48,781 nucleotides of DNA from NCBI RefSeq assembly GCF_027853915.1, contig NZ_JAQGLA010000056.1, forward strand, positions 1-48,781. The letters run 5' to 3'. How positions within the stretch are numbered: position 1 is the stretch's first letter; every line of letters begins with the position of its first letter. The position numbers and the translations under genes were made by a program. The DNA is from Saccharopolyspora oryzae (GTDB lineage Bacteria; Actinomycetota; Actinomycetes; Mycobacteriales; Pseudonocardiaceae). This document shows positions 8,133 through 16,340 of this stretch, one piece after another. The notes beneath the pieces are model-generated. The model saw only the letters and a program-made list of their open reading frames with translations. It made no database searches and had not been told where the DNA came from.

Positions 8133-9017
8133 TCAGGCCGCGCGCAGGACCGCGACCGGGCAGGGCGCGCGGTTGACCACCGCGTGGCTCACCGAACCGA
8201 GCAGGCTGCGCCGGACGCGACCGCGGCCGTGGCTGCCCACGACCAGCAGCGAAGCCTGCTCGGCTTCGCGCAGCAGCGCCTGCCGGGGCTTCTCCGGGGT
8301 GACCACGCGCCGGACCTTGACGTCCGGGTACCGCTCGCCCCAGCCCGCCAGCGATTCCGCGACCAGCCCCTCGGCGTCCTCGCGGACCTCCGACCACGGC
8401 AGTTCCCACTTGCCCACCCACGAGAACGGATCCAGCGGCAGATCGCTCCACGCGTGCACGCCCACCAGGTCGCAGCGGTTCCGGGAGGCGAAGTCGAAGG
8501 CGAAGCCGATCGCGGCGCGGCTGGTGGCCGAACCGTCCACGCCCACCACCACCGGCGCCGACTCCGCGATGTCGCGGCCGTCGCGGACCACCACGACCGG
8601 GGAGCCACCGCGCGTGGCCAGCAGTTCCGCCGAGGTCGCGCCCAGGCCGACCGCCGCTTCCAGCTGCGGCCCGCCGAGCACCAGCAGCTCGGCGTCGACG
8701 GCCATCGCGGCGAGCACCTGGACCGGATCGCCGAACGGCAGTTCGCTGCGCACCTCCATGCGGGGGTCGACCTCGTGGCACTCCTCGACGAGTCCGGCGA
8801 GCTCGCGCCGCAGCGCCTGCTGGAGGGGCTCCACCACGTTGCCCTCCCCCGGCACCCTGATCGCGGCGTGTTCCTCGAACGGCCAGGTCAGCACATGCAC
8901 CAGCAGCAGCGACCGGCCCCGGCCGGCGGATTCCCGGGCCGCCCACCGCACTGCCCGCCGTGACGACTCCGACAGGTCGAACCCCACCACGACCGCGCCG
9001 CTGCTGGTTCCGGACAT
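8133..9017 (-). CDS. Universal stress protein, tandem UspA domains
   Basis: At 294 residues it holds two Usp domains, about 8-145 and 155-294. The second domain keeps the ATP-binding signature (VVGSHGRGRVRRSLLGSVSHAVV; G-x2-G-x9-G-S). In the first domain the equivalent stretch (LGGPQLEAAVGLGATSAELL) is degenerate. The ATG at 9017 has a purine-rich GGAGG site upstream. It diverges from an Acg-type nitroreductase, the same partnership seen in the mycobacterial dormancy regulon, suggesting a role in hypoxic or redox stress. I found no convincing DosR box in the gap. Confidence 0.92.
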   Translation of the reverse strand: MSGTSSGAVVVGFDLSESSRRAVRWAARESAGRGRSLLLVHVLTWPFEEHAAIRVPGEGNVVEPLQQALRRELAGLVEECHEVDPRMEVRSELPFGDPVQVLAAMAVDAELLVLGGPQLEAAVGLGATSAELLATRGGSPVVVVRDGRDIAESAPVVVGVDGSATSRAAIGFAFDFASRNRCDLVGVHAWSDLPLDPFSWVGKWELPWSEVREDAEGLVAESLAGWGERYPDVKVRRVVTPEKPRQALLREAEQASLLVVGSHGRGRVRRSLLGSVSHAVVNRAPCPVAVLRAA

Positions 9018-9098
9018 GACGCTCCCCCTCCTCCAGGCCCGACCTCCAGACTGCGCCACCTCTGGACCCCGACGTCAGAGCACTTCGTCACCCACTGG

Positions 9099-9111
9099 GA
9101 TGGTGACCATC
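9099..9111. promoter_or_regulatory. Inverted repeat in Usp/nitroreductase divergent region
   Basis: GATGGT-G-ACCATC is a perfect 13-bp palindrome located 66 bp before the nitroreductase start and 82 bp before the Usp start. Its position suits an operator shared by both genes. The binding protein is unknown and the site may be chance. Confidence 0.35.
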
Positions 9112-9176
9112 GGCTCTACCTGATCCGCCGGTGCACCAACAGGCTGGAAGAGCATCGGGGCGACGGAGGGGTCACG

Positions 9177-10175
9177 ATGAACGCGAGCATCACGGCAGTG
9201 GGCAGCCTGACCGTCGACGAGGTCCGCGAGGTCCTGATCGCGGCCACCGCCGCTCCATCGCTGCACAACACCCAGCCCTGGCGGTTCCGCTGCACGCCGA
9301 ACGCGATCGAGCTGCACGCCGATCCCGACCGCGCGCTGAAGGCCGCCGACCCGGATCACCGCGAGCTCGTGCTGGCCTGCGGTGCGGCCCTGCTGAACCT
9401 GCGGCTGGCCATCCGCTCCTTCGGAGCCGTGCCGGACGTCCGGCAATTCCCCGAGCACGAACGCCCGACCCTGCTGGCGGCCGTGCGCGCGTGCGCGCGA
9501 CGACCTGCCACACCGGCCGAACGGGAGCTCGCGGCGGCGATCCCGAAGCGCCGGACCAACCGCAAGCCGTTCCGCGAAGATCTCGTTCCGACCGTGCTGC
9601 AGGAGCACCTCCGGCAGGCGGCCGAGGCCGAGCGCGGGTGGCTCGCCGTCCTGGACCGCTCGCAACGATCCGTGCTGAGCGCGCTGAGCCGGAAGGCGCA
9701 CCAAGCGCAGCTCGACGACCCGGAGTTCGTGGCCGAGTGGCAGCACTGGACCGGACGCTCCGACCACGAGCGCGACGGAGTTCCCGCCCGGACCAGCGGC
9801 CCCACGCCCGAACCCCAGGACGAGTTCGTGGTGCGGGACTTCAGCGGCGGCAACTCCCGCACCCGCGTCGCGGGCAAGGACTTCGAGCCCGAGCCGCTGA
9901 TCTGCGTCCTGGGCTCGTTCCAGGATTCCCGGCACGCGCAGTTGCAGGCGGGGATGGCCATGCAGCGGGTTCTCCTGACCGCGACGGCGAACGGGCTGGC
10001 CAGCTCGTTCCTCTCGCAGGTGGTGGAGGTCCCGGACACCCGCCGCGAACTGCGCGAACTCCTCGGGTGCGGCCTGTGGCCGCAGATCGTGCTGCGCATC
10101 GGCTACGGATCCCCCGTCCCGGCCACGCCACGACGTCCGCTCGAGGACGTCGTGACCGCCGAACATCGCGGCTGA
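9177..10175 (+). CDS. Acg-type FMN-binding nitroreductase-family protein
   Basis: The 332-residue length matches the Acg family, a two-domain nitroreductase-fold group best known from mycobacterial dormancy genes. Family hallmarks are APSLHNTQPWRF near the N-terminus, RRTNRKPF in the middle and LLTATANGLASSFLSQVVEVP near the C-terminus. In Acg proteins FMN is bound but substrate access is occluded, so the role may be flavin storage or sequestration rather than nitroreduction (family knowledge). GGAGGGG lies 5 nt before the ATG. It is transcribed away from the universal stress protein. Confidence 0.9.
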   Translation: MNASITAVGSLTVDEVREVLIAATAAPSLHNTQPWRFRCTPNAIELHADPDRALKAADPDHRELVLACGAALLNLRLAIRSFGAVPDVRQFPEHERPTLLAAVRACARRPATPAERELAAAIPKRRTNRKPFREDLVPTVLQEHLRQAAEAERGWLAVLDRSQRSVLSALSRKAHQAQLDDPEFVAEWQHWTGRSDHERDGVPARTSGPTPEPQDEFVVRDFSGGNSRTRVAGKDFEPEPLICVLGSFQDSRHAQLQAGMAMQRVLLTATANGLASSFLSQVVEVPDTRRELRELLGCGLWPQIVLRIGYGSPVPATPRRPLEDVVTAEHRG

Positions 10176-10248
10176 CCCACCGCGAGTCCGCAGTGGACAC
10201 CATGTGAGCAGTGCTGATCCGACGAACCCAGCACAAGTGACACCTGCG

Positions 10249-10304
10249 TTGACGGACGTCCGGACATCGCTGGTAGCGTTTTAAATCAGTCAGTTGATTT
10301 AAAA
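10249..10304 (+). promoter_or_regulatory. Promoter and AT-rich palindromic operator of the BVMO operon
   Basis: TTGACG (10249-10254), a 19-nt spacer and TAGCGT (10274-10279) form a plausible promoter. Overlapping its -10/start region is a perfect inverted repeat with 10-bp arms, TTTTAAATCA (10279-10288) and TGATTTAAAA (10295-10304), separated by GTCAGT. Such an AT-rich site stands out in this GC-rich DNA and resembles a TetR-type operator. No regulator gene adjoins it, so the repressor must be encoded elsewhere. Confidence 0.7.
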
Positions 10305-10350
10305 ATGCCGCAGCGCTGCGGCCAGCGCCACCGATGCGAGAAGGGTCAGC

Positions 10351-12159
10351 ATGCCGACGCTCCCGCCGCAGGTCCCCGAGGAACTCGAGTTCGACCCCGA
10401 CGCCCTGCGCGAGCGGTACCGCGCGGAACGCCAGCGCCGGGTCCGCCCGGACGGCAGCCAGCAGTACCAGCGCGCCGAGGGCCGGTTCGGCTACTACGCC
10501 GAAGATCCCCACGCGGAACCCGGATTCACCAGGGACCCGATCCACGACCAGGTGGACGCCGTGGTGATCGGCGGCGGCTTCGGCGGTCTGCTGGCCGGTG
10601 CGCGGTTGCGCCAGGCCGGGCTCGAGCGGATCCGGATCGTCGAGAAGGGCGGCGACTTCGGCGGCACCTGGTACTGGAACCGCTACCCGGGCATCCACTG
10701 CGACATCGAGTCCTACGTCTACCTCCCGCTGCTGGAGGAGGTGGGCCACGTCCCCGAGTGGAAGTACGCGCCGGGCGAGGAGATCCGCCAGCACGCGATG
10801 GCGATCGGCCGCACCTTCGACCTCTACCGCGACGCGTGCTTCCAGACCGCGGTGCGCGAGCTGCGCTGGGACGACGGCGAGTGGATCGTGCGCACCGACC
10901 GCGGCGACGAGATGCGGGCGACGTACGTGGTGGTGTCCAACGGGACCCTGGACCACCCGAAGCTGCCGGGCATCCCCGGCATCGAGTCCTTCACCGGGCA
11001 CACCTTCCACACCAGCCGCTGGGACTACGGCTACACCGGAGGCGGGCCGGGCGGCGGTCTCACCGGACTCGCCGACAAGCGCGTCGCGGTGATCGGCACC
11101 GGCGCCACGGCCGTCCAGGTCGTGCCGCACGTGGGCCGCGACGCCGAGCACCTCTACGTCTTCCAGCGCACACCGTCCTCTGTGGACGTGCGCGGCAACC
11201 GGCGCACCGACCCGGAGTGGGCAGCTTCCCTGGAACCGGGCTGGCACTCCCGGCGCCGGGAGAACTTCCAGGCCGCGGTCACCGGGCACGAGGTGTCCGA
11301 GGACCTGGTGGCCGACGCCTGGACCAGCAGCGGGCACGTGCTGGGCAAGATCATCGCCACCGACGCCCACGCGCACCTGCCGCGCGAGGAGTGGGAGCGG
11401 ATCGAGGAGATCCTCGACTTCCAGAAGATGAACCAGTTGCGCAGCCGCGTCGACGAGGTCGTCGACGACCCGGAGACCGCGGAGCGCCTCAAGCCCTGGT
11501 ACCGCTACGGCTGCAAGCGGCCCACCTTCAGCGACGAGTACCTGCAGACGTTCAACCGCCCCAACGTCACCCTCGTCGACACCGCGGACCACGGTGGCGT
11601 CGAGCGCATCACCGAACGCGCTCTCGTGGTCGGCGGCACCGAGTACGAGGTGGACTGCATCATCTTCGCCACCGGTTTCGAGGTCGGGAAGTCCGATGCG
11701 ATGACCGGGCGGCTCCCGGTGCACGGCAGGGACGGGATCGGGCTCCTGCAGTCGTGGGCCACCGGAGGTGTGCGCACGCTGCACGGGTTCTGCAGCAACG
11801 GCTTCCCGAACCTGTTCCACCTGGGATCGCTGCAGAACGCTCCTTCGGTGAACTTCGTGCACGTGCTCGACGAGCAGGCGATCCACGTCGGCGCCGTGGT
11901 CGCCGAGGCCCGCCGCCGCGGGGCCAAGTGCGTCGAACCGACTCCGGAGGCCGAGCAGGCCTGGGTGGAGACGATCCGGTCGACCGCACCGGACCAGGAG
12001 CGCTTCGCGGCGGAGTGCACCCCCGGCTACTACAACAACGAGGGCGTGTCCCGCGGCCCCCGCATGACCTACGGGCCCGGTCCAGCGGCCTTCCAGCGGC
12101 TGCTCCGCGAGTGGCGCGAGGGCGAGGGCATCGACGAGGTGCTCGGCGATGCGAGCTGA
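10351..12159 (+). CDS. Type I Baeyer-Villiger monooxygenase
   Basis: This flavoprotein of 602 residues inserts oxygen next to a ketone, using NADPH, O2 and FAD, to form an ester or lactone. The FAD Rossmann motif GGGFGG is at residues 74-79. The type I BVMO fingerprint F-x-G-x3-H-x3-W is exact at 214-224 (FTGHTFHTSRW), and the NADPH Rossmann motif GTGATA is near 249. The GGTWYWNRYPG segment at 104-114 is also diagnostic. An N-terminal extension of about 65 residues resembles the cyclopentadecanone/PAMO-like subgroups. It overlaps the downstream propeller gene by 11 bp, so the two are coupled. Confidence 0.93.
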   Translation: MPTLPPQVPEELEFDPDALRERYRAERQRRVRPDGSQQYQRAEGRFGYYAEDPHAEPGFTRDPIHDQVDAVVIGGGFGGLLAGARLRQAGLERIRIVEKGGDFGGTWYWNRYPGIHCDIESYVYLPLLEEVGHVPEWKYAPGEEIRQHAMAIGRTFDLYRDACFQTAVRELRWDDGEWIVRTDRGDEMRATYVVVSNGTLDHPKLPGIPGIESFTGHTFHTSRWDYGYTGGGPGGGLTGLADKRVAVIGTGATAVQVVPHVGRDAEHLYVFQRTPSSVDVRGNRRTDPEWAASLEPGWHSRRRENFQAAVTGHEVSEDLVADAWTSSGHVLGKIIATDAHAHLPREEWERIEEILDFQKMNQLRSRVDEVVDDPETAERLKPWYRYGCKRPTFSDEYLQTFNRPNVTLVDTADHGGVERITERALVVGGTEYEVDCIIFATGFEVGKSDAMTGRLPVHGRDGIGLLQSWATGGVRTLHGFCSNGFPNLFHLGSLQNAPSVNFVHVLDEQAIHVGAVVAEARRRGAKCVEPTPEAEQAWVETIRSTAPDQERFAAECTPGYYNNEGVSRGPRMTYGPGPAAFQRLLREWREGEGIDEVLGDAS

Positions 12160-13747
12160 GCACCACCGCTACCGCGGATCCGGCCGGCTGCCGCGCAGCG
12201 AGCGGTGGCGGATCGAACGGCTCACCGAGGCGAACCCGCTGTGGGGATCCAACGGCATCGCCTTCGGACCGGACGGCAGGCTCTACGTCGCGCAGTACGT
12301 GGCGGGCCGCATCAGCGCCGTGGACCTCGGATCCGGTGACGTCGAAGTGGTGGTGGACCTGGACGGCCCGGTCCAGTCGCCCGACGACCTGGCGTTCGGC
12401 GCCGACGGGTCGATGTACATCACCGACCTCACCCCCGGCCGGGTGTGGCGGCGCACGCCGGACGGCGCGTTCACGCTGGTGTCGGACGAGGTCGCGGCGC
12501 CCAACGGCATCGCGTGCGTCGGTGATCGCGTGTTCGTCAACGAGATGCGCGTGGGCGGTCGCGTGCTCGAGGTGACCCCCGGCGCCGAACCGGTGGTGCT
12601 CGCCGAAGGGCTGGCGATGGGCAACGCGATGCAGCTCGGCCCGGACGGCTGCCTGTACTACCCGCACATGATCACCGGCGAGGTGCACCGCGTCTCGCCG
12701 GACGGCGGAGAACCGGAACTGGTCGCCGAAGACGTGCACGCGCCGGTGGCGGTCCGGTTCGACCGGGGCGGATCGCTGACCGTGCTGTCTCGCGGCGAGG
12801 AGGGCATCGTCACCCGGATCGACCTGTTCGGCTCCGGCGACCGCTCGGTCGTGCCGGGCGAGGTGTCCGGAATGGACAACGCCGCCTTCGACGCCGAGAA
12901 CCGCATGTTCGTGTCCAGCTTCGCGGCGGGCGGGATCGCGGAGCTCTCCCCGGACGGACGAGCGCGCGAGGTGGTGCCGACCGGGCTCGTCGGACCGTTC
13001 GGGGTGGCGGCGCACCGCTCCGGCACTGTGTTCGCCGGGGACAACTACCGCTTGGCCGACGTCGACGACGGTCAGGTGACGACGCGCGAGCTGCTCGTGT
13101 TCAGCCATGGTGTGGCCACCGACGACCGAGGGCGGGTGCACCTCACGTCGCAGTTCGGCGACGTGCGCACCTACGAGCCGGACGACCGGGTGCTGACCAC
13201 CCGCGCGCGGGAGCTGTCCCGGCCCACCGGCGTCGCCGCGCGCCGGGACGGAAGCCTCGTGGTGGCCGAGACCGGCAGGGGGCGCGTGGTGACCATCGCC
13301 GAGGACGACGCCTTGGACGTCCTGGCCGAGGACCTGGACTCCCCGGTCGACGTCGCCGTCGACGGGCAGGACCGCTGCTACGTGAGCGACGAGCGGGCCG
13401 GCACGGTGTCGCTGGTCGACGGTTGCGGGATCGCGCTCGTCGCCGAAGGGCTCGAGGCACCGCAGGGCATCGCCGTGCTCGACGGGGAACTGTTCGTCGT
13501 GGAGACGGGTCGGCGCAGGTTGCTCGCGATCGACCTGGCCACCGGTGAGCGGCGCGTCGAGGCCCGAGACCTCGCCGTCGGCCTGCCGCCGGGGACGGCA
13601 CGTGCGCAACCGGCGCTGTTCCAGCACGGCCTGCCGGGCGTGCCGGTGCCGTTCGCGGGTGTGGCCGCGGGAGCCGACGGCTCGCTCTACATCTCGGCCA
13701 ACGGCGAAGGCAGCGTGCTCCACCTGCGACGCCGTTCGCGCGAATAG
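12149..13747 (+). CDS. SMP-30/NHL-type beta-propeller, lactonase-like
   Basis: The 532-residue protein is made of repeated propeller blades such as SNGIAFGPDGRLYVAQ, PDDLAFGADGSMYITD, PNGIACVGDRVFVNE and FAGVAAGADGSLYIS. It covers more than the six blades of a single SMP-30 domain, so it may form two propellers. No signal peptide is seen. The start codon lies within the end of the monooxygenase gene (11-bp overlap). Inference: it could hydrolyse the lactone that the monooxygenase makes, because SMP-30 proteins are metal-dependent lactonases. Catalytic residues cannot be assigned with confidence, and a binding role remains possible. Confidence 0.8.
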   Translation: MRAEHHRYRGSGRLPRSERWRIERLTEANPLWGSNGIAFGPDGRLYVAQYVAGRISAVDLGSGDVEVVVDLDGPVQSPDDLAFGADGSMYITDLTPGRVWRRTPDGAFTLVSDEVAAPNGIACVGDRVFVNEMRVGGRVLEVTPGAEPVVLAEGLAMGNAMQLGPDGCLYYPHMITGEVHRVSPDGGEPELVAEDVHAPVAVRFDRGGSLTVLSRGEEGIVTRIDLFGSGDRSVVPGEVSGMDNAAFDAENRMFVSSFAAGGIAELSPDGRAREVVPTGLVGPFGVAAHRSGTVFAGDNYRLADVDDGQVTTRELLVFSHGVATDDRGRVHLTSQFGDVRTYEPDDRVLTTRARELSRPTGVAARRDGSLVVAETGRGRVVTIAEDDALDVLAEDLDSPVDVAVDGQDRCYVSDERAGTVSLVDGCGIALVAEGLEAPQGIAVLDGELFVVETGRRRLLAIDLATGERRVEARDLAVGLPPGTARAQPALFQHGLPGVPVPFAGVAAGADGSLYISANGEGSVLHLRRRSRE

Positions 13748-13899
13748 CGCCTCCTGGAGCGCATTTCGGCCTAGAAGCCGGTTCGTCCGCTTTCCGCACT
13801 GATCGTCTTCTCGCGGAGTTCGGATCTCGCACACCGGGTGTTCACCACCGGGTGGTTCGGTGATCGAAACCGGAGTGCGGGATCCCAGGAAGGCGGTCG

Positions 13900-15120
13900 A
13901 TGATGGCCCTCGTCGAGCTCGGGCGCCGGAAGGCGTTGAGCACCGCGGTCGCGGTCGGCGCGTTGCTGTTCTCCACGCCGGATGCGACAGCCACCGAATC
14001 GCTGCGCACCGAGACGCAATTGGCACCGGGCGTCGCGTACCGGTCGTTCGAGATGTCCACAGCGCACGGTCCGGTGGTGGCCTACCTGCTCACCGCCGAC
14101 CTGAGCGTTCCGACCGTGGAGCTCGACCTGCTGCACCCGGACTCGGTCGCCGCGCGCGACGAGATCCCCGACATGACCAACGCCCAGCGGGCGGTCGCCG
14201 GCGTGAACGGCGACTTCTTCCACATCAGCGAGTCGCACGAAGGGATCCCGGCCACCGGATCGTCGGTGGGCCCGGCGATCGCCGACGGCGAGGACCTCAA
14301 GGCCGCAGTGCCCAACGGCCAGCGGTTCGGTCCCGCGCTGCCCGCCGGGACTTCCACCGAGGACGTCTTCGGGGTCGGCGCCGACCGGCGGGCGCGCGTC
14401 TCGAGCCTCGAACTCGACGGGTTGCTCCGCAGCGGTGGCCGAACCGCCGAGATCTCCGGGTTGAACCAGTACGCGCTGCCGGTGGACGGCATCGGCGTCT
14501 ACAACTCGGATTGGGGCGAGGTTTCGCGCGCGAGGGCGGTGTGCGGAACCGACACCGACCGCTCGGCGCCGTGCAGCGAGCAGACCGAAGAGGTCGTTGT
14601 CCGCGACGGCGTGGTCACCTCCGCGCAGGACCAGCCCGGTGCCGGGGACATCCCGTCCGGAACGGTGGTCCTGGTGGGCCGCGAGGGCGGTGCCGCCGAG
14701 CTGGAGAAGCTCGCCGTCGGTGATCGCGTCGTCGTCGAGACGCACCTCTCGGCAGCCGAGGAGCCGCCGCTGGACTTCGCGGTCGGCGGTTTCCCGATCC
14801 TGCGCGGCGGACGTCCGCTGCCCGACCTCGACAGCGGAGAACTGGCTCCGCGAACGGCGGCCGGGGTCAGCGCGGACGGCAGCACGGCCTACCTGCTGAC
14901 CGTGGACGGGCGTTCGGCGGCCAGCACCGGGTTGAGCGTGCGCGAGACGGCCGAGCTCCTGCAGTCCTTCGGCGCGGTCGACGGGATGAACCTCGACGGC
15001 GGCGGTTCCTCGACCGTGGCGGTCCGCGAACCCGGCGAGGACGCGGCGACGGTGCGCAACGTGCCCTCCGACGGTGTGCCGCGACCGGTCGCCAACGGAG
15101 TCGGCGTCTTCTCCCGCTGA
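13900..15120 (+). CDS. Secreted phosphodiester glycosidase (NAGPA-domain) protein
   Basis: The 406-residue protein begins with a Sec-type signal (charged LVELGRRK, hydrophobic ALSTAVAVGALLFS, then a cleavage-like region near ATA). The body carries the NAGPA/DUF2233 signatures VAGVNGDFF (about residue 104) and DGMNLDGGGSSTV (near 365), the typical core of phosphodiester glycosidases of the NAGPA family. The bacterial members act on glycans outside the cell, but the substrate is unknown. The ATG at 13900 is followed at once by a second ATG at 13903. The gene is monocistronic, with a palindrome 2 nt after its stop. Confidence 0.88.
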   Translation: MMALVELGRRKALSTAVAVGALLFSTPDATATESLRTETQLAPGVAYRSFEMSTAHGPVVAYLLTADLSVPTVELDLLHPDSVAARDEIPDMTNAQRAVAGVNGDFFHISESHEGIPATGSSVGPAIADGEDLKAAVPNGQRFGPALPAGTSTEDVFGVGADRRARVSSLELDGLLRSGGRTAEISGLNQYALPVDGIGVYNSDWGEVSRARAVCGTDTDRSAPCSEQTEEVVVRDGVVTSAQDQPGAGDIPSGTVVLVGREGGAAELEKLAVGDRVVVETHLSAAEEPPLDFAVGGFPILRGGRPLPDLDSGELAPRTAAGVSADGSTAYLLTVDGRSAASTGLSVRETAELLQSFGAVDGMNLDGGGSSTVAVREPGEDAATVRNVPSDGVPRPVANGVGVFSR

Positions 15121-15122
15121 AA

Positions 15123-15147
15123 TCAGATACCCTGCAGGGGTATCTGA
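15123..15147. promoter_or_regulatory. 25-bp palindrome, CsoR-operator-like
   Basis: There are perfect 10-bp arms, TCAGATACCC and GGGTATCTGA, separated by TGCAG. The core ATACCC-N5-GGGTAT is close to the operators of CsoR/RcnR-type metal sensors in actinobacteria. It lies 18 bp before a small His/Cys-containing gene and right after the NAGPA gene stop. It could also act as a weak transcription terminator for that gene, though no T-run follows. Confidence 0.55.
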
Positions 15148-15165
15148 CACGGGACGGGGAAACCG

Positions 15166-15360
15166 ATGCGCACTCTCCTGCACCTGCAGCGGACGCACGA
15201 ATGGCGCCGAACGCACGCCAGGCTGGAAGCCGTCGTGCACCTGTGCTGCCGCCGGCTCGTCCCCGCCATCACCGCCGAGTTGAGCCGCGGCGGCACCGCC
15301 GGCGAGCTGACCGCGCGGATCACCGCCCGCGCCGCAGCCCCCTGCCGCGGGAAGCGCTGA
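15166..15360 (+). CDS. Small His/Cys-containing protein of unknown function
   Basis: This 64-residue basic protein has high third-position GC throughout, so it is probably a real gene. Potential metal ligands are concentrated at the N-terminus (H6, H11, H17, H25, C27, C28), with another Cys at 60. The middle is predicted helical (THARLEAVVHLCCRRLVPAI). GGGGA precedes the ATG by 5 nt. The palindrome at 15123-15147, resembling a copper-sensor site, suggests metal induction, so a metal-binding or chaperone role is a testable guess. I recognise no family. It ends 6 bp from the convergent enoyl-CoA hydratase gene. Confidence 0.6.
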   Translation: MRTLLHLQRTHEWRRTHARLEAVVHLCCRRLVPAITAELSRGGTAGELTARITARAAAPCRGKR

Positions 15361-15366
15361 TCGCGC

Positions 15367-16167
15367 TCACCGGAACGTGCGCTTGGCGAACTCGGCGACC
15401 GCCTTGCCCGCGTTCGCCTTGCGGGCGATCTTGTGGTTGGCGCCGAGCAGCAGGCGGAGCTGGTAGGCGCTCTCCCAGCGGAACGCCTGCCACGGGGAAA
15501 CGTGCCAAACCCGCTGGAACAGGCGCTTGGTCGCGGCCACCGAGTCCGGGGAGCGGGTCGCGAGCTGCTCGGCCAGCTCCACCGCCGCCGCGTGCGGATC
15601 GTTGCCGACCTCGGTGACCAGGCCGAGCTCGTGCGCCTTGGTCCCGTCGAAGACCTCCGCGGTCATGGCCAGGCGCTTGGCGACGTCCATCGGCAGCAGC
15701 TCGCGCAGCGTCGCGGTGCCGCTCATGTCCGGCACCAGCCCCCACTTCGCCTCCATCACGGAGAACTGCGCGTCCGGCGTCGCGAACCGGAAGTCGGCAC
15801 CCAGAGCCAGCTGGAGCGCACCGCCGAAGCAGTGGCCGCGGATCACCGCCAGCACCGGGACCGGCAACCGCCGCCAGGCCCAGCACGCCTCCTGGTAGAG
15901 GTTGGTCGAGCGCCACGGGGGCCGGAGGAAGTTGAGCATCATCTGCCCCTGCTTCTCGCCCACCGACGCGAAGTCGAGCCCGGCCGAGAACGAGCGCCCC
16001 GCACCGCTGAGGACGACCGCCCGCACCGACCGGTCGGCGCGCACCTTCGCGGCGGCGTCGATCAGGGCGCGCAGCATCTCCAGGTCGAGCCCGTTGAGCC
16101 GGTCATCCCGGGTCATCGTGACGTGGGCCAGCGGCCCGTCGGTCTCGACCGACACGCGATCCGACAT
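15367..16167 (-). CDS. Enoyl-CoA hydratase/isomerase family protein
   Basis: At 266 residues this is a crotonase-fold enzyme. The first oxyanion-hole segment is GAGRSFSAGLDF (about 65-76) and the second is RGHCFGGALQLALGADFRFA (about 115-134). The usual catalytic Glu region reads VMEAKWGLVPDMSGT; Met-Glu-Ala-Lys with Asp-Met-Ser-Gly is seen in isomerase-like members, so true hydratase activity is unproven. GAGGAG lies 6 nt before the ATG at 16167. It diverges from a GntR regulator. Confidence 0.9.
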   Translation of the reverse strand: MSDRVSVETDGPLAHVTMTRDDRLNGLDLEMLRALIDAAAKVRADRSVRAVVLSGAGRSFSAGLDFASVGEKQGQMMLNFLRPPWRSTNLYQEACWAWRRLPVPVLAVIRGHCFGGALQLALGADFRFATPDAQFSVMEAKWGLVPDMSGTATLRELLPMDVAKRLAMTAEVFDGTKAHELGLVTEVGNDPHAAAVELAEQLATRSPDSVAATKRLFQRVWHVSPWQAFRWESAYQLRLLLGANHKIARKANAGKAVAEFAKRTFR

Positions 16168-16201
16168 CTGCGACTCCTCGGGTTCAGCGGTGGACCACCC
16201 G

Positions 16202-16231
16202 ATCCTACTGGTCGGTAACATCGCTGGTCGA
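16202..16231 (-). promoter_or_regulatory. Promoter of the enoyl-CoA hydratase gene
   Basis: On the minus strand TCGACC (16226-16231), an 18-bp spacer and TAGGAT (16202-16207) match a vegetative actinobacterial promoter. A pseudo-palindrome, TACTGGTCGGTA at 16206-16217, abuts the -10 and resembles TetR-type acyl-CoA regulator sites. Confidence 0.5.
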
Positions 16232-16304
16232 CACCCCTCGATCATCGACCCCCGGTCACGGGACGTGTTCTTCATCGCCCTTTCGGTCCAGCGTCGCCGA
16301 ACTG

Positions 16305-16333
16305 TTGACAACGGAACGTGTTCGATTCAGGCT
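16305..16333 (+). promoter_or_regulatory. Promoter of the leaderless GntR gene
   Basis: TTGACA at 16305-16310, a 17-bp spacer and CAGGCT at 16328-16333 are followed, 7 nt later, by the GTG start. The perfect -35 and the spacing argue that transcription starts at or next to the GTG and that the TTG at 16305 is not a start codon. Confidence 0.7.
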
Positions 16334-16340
16334 TCGTGCT

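Noticed and set aside
9018..9176. Possible DosR box between the Usp and Acg genes
   Set aside because: I looked for the GGGAC-type dormancy palindrome and found only poor partial matches.
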